This document shows, piece after piece, positions 5,058-5,572 of a DNA stretch of 5,572 nt. The DNA is from DASULA01 sp036278435 (GTDB taxonomy: Bacteria; Actinomycetota; Actinomycetes; Mycobacteriales; DASULA01). The notes under the pieces are model-generated. The model saw nothing but the letters and a program-made list of their open reading frames with translations, did not search any database and was not told where the DNA came from. The stretch is from assembly GCA_036278435.1 (NCBI GenBank), contig DASULA010000088.1, positions 1 through 5,572 of the forward strand. Direction: 5' to 3'. Within the stretch, counting starts at the first letter, position 1. The number at the start of each line of letters is the position of its first letter. Made by a program: the position numbers and the translations under genes.

Positions 5058-5572
5058 ATGGGCAGGCTGTTCGGCACCGACGGCGTACGTGGCCTGGCGA
5101 ACGGGGATCTGACGCCCGAACTGGCCCTGGCGGTGTCCGCCGCCGCCGCCCGGGTGCTCACCGGGTCGGACCGGTCCGGCCGGCCGGTTGCCCTGGTCGG
5201 CCGGGATCCGCGGGCCAGCGGGGAGATGCTGGAGGCCGCGGTGGTGGCCGGCCTGACCAGCGTGGGTGTGGACGTGTTGCGGGCCGGGGTGGTGCCTACC
5301 CCGGCGGTCGCCCACCTGACCGCCCGGACCAATGCCGATCTGGGCGTGGTGCTCTCGGCCAGCCACAACCCGATGCCCGACAACGGGATCAAGCTGTTCA
5401 GTCGCGGGGGCCACAAGCTCCCCGACGCGGTCGAGGCGGCCATCGAGCACAGCGTCACGAGCGGACTGTCCGACCCCACCCGGCCCACCGGGCGCGACGT
5501 GGGCCGCGTGCACGATCTGCCGACGGCGCTCGAGGACTACACGCGGCACGTTCTCTCGACCGTCGAGCAACC
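5058..5572 (+). CDS. glmM: Phosphoglucosamine mutase, N-terminal part (3' end outside window)
   Basis: The first 171 codons of an enzyme of about 450 residues. GlmM converts glucosamine-6-phosphate to glucosamine-1-phosphate, the step before UDP-N-acetylglucosamine in peptidoglycan precursor synthesis, in the cytoplasm. The start MGRLFGTDGVRG is the hallmark of the family. VALVGRDPRASGEM follows at about 44-57. The active-site serine that carries the phosphate is in VLSASHNPMPDNGIK: Ser102, the same number as in the E. coli enzyme. The metal-binding loop and sugar-binding loop lie beyond the window. Placement after rplM-rpsI is the usual actinobacterial order, but here a transposon remnant of about 1.76 kb separates them. 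No clear promoter of its own was seen in the last 100 bases before it, so read-through from upstream is likely. Confidence 0.97.
   Translation, partial: MGRLFGTDGVRGLANGDLTPELALAVSAAAARVLTGSDRSGRPVALVGRDPRASGEMLEAAVVAGLTSVGVDVLRAGVVPTPAVAHLTARTNADLGVVLSASHNPMPDNGIKLFSRGGHKLPDAVEAAIEHSVTSGLSDPTRPTGRDVGRVHDLPTALEDYTRHVLSTVEQ

Overview
The window is very GC-rich with strong G/C third-position bias, GTG starts and Shine-Dalgarno sites. It carries the rplM-rpsI-glmM gene order of high-GC Gram-positives, an actinomycete-type lipoprotein and an actinomycete-type TnpB-related gene. It is chromosomal DNA of an actinomycete; genus cannot be fixed from the sequence alone.

Layout, all genes on the + strand. 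(1) Positions 1-917: C-terminal half of an ABC-F ATPase, cut by the window's left edge. (2) 975-2141: a secreted lipoprotein resembling the actinomycete DUF7373 group. (3) 2142-2320: an intergenic region with a possible intrinsic terminator, a good TTGACC/TATCGT promoter and a leader. (4) 2321-3275: rplM (L13) and rpsI (S9). (5) 3276 to about 5040: an IS607-type transposon remnant between rpsI and glmM. It holds the last ~42 codons of a serine-recombinase TnpA, an overlapping full-length TnpB-related gene, and a 3' part rich in hairpins. (6) 5058 to the end: the first 171 codons of glmM, cut by the right edge.

The housekeeping genes link translation (L13, S9) with cell-wall precursor synthesis (GlmM), a common actinobacterial operon. 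The element sits inside it in the same orientation. rpsI ends exactly at its left edge, and glmM has its Shine-Dalgarno and start within about 25 bases of its right edge, so transcription probably runs through from rplM/rpsI to glmM.

The element is the part worth attention. Its own recombinase is almost completely deleted, while the TnpB-like frame stays open for 546 codons. RuvC-I Asp and RuvC-II Glu are present. The RuvC-III segment reads HQAA where I recall HDAA in relatives, and no zinc-ribbon cysteines are visible. A 15-bp hairpin lies inside the coding sequence, and more hairpins fill the last 220 bases, ending in one that nearly touches glmM. This is the layout expected for a TnpB gene with an overlapping right-end guide RNA (reRNA/omegaRNA), whose guide here would be copied from the glmM leader. 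Whether this is an active nuclease, a catalytically dead RNA-guided DNA binder or a decaying relic cannot be decided from the sequence alone.
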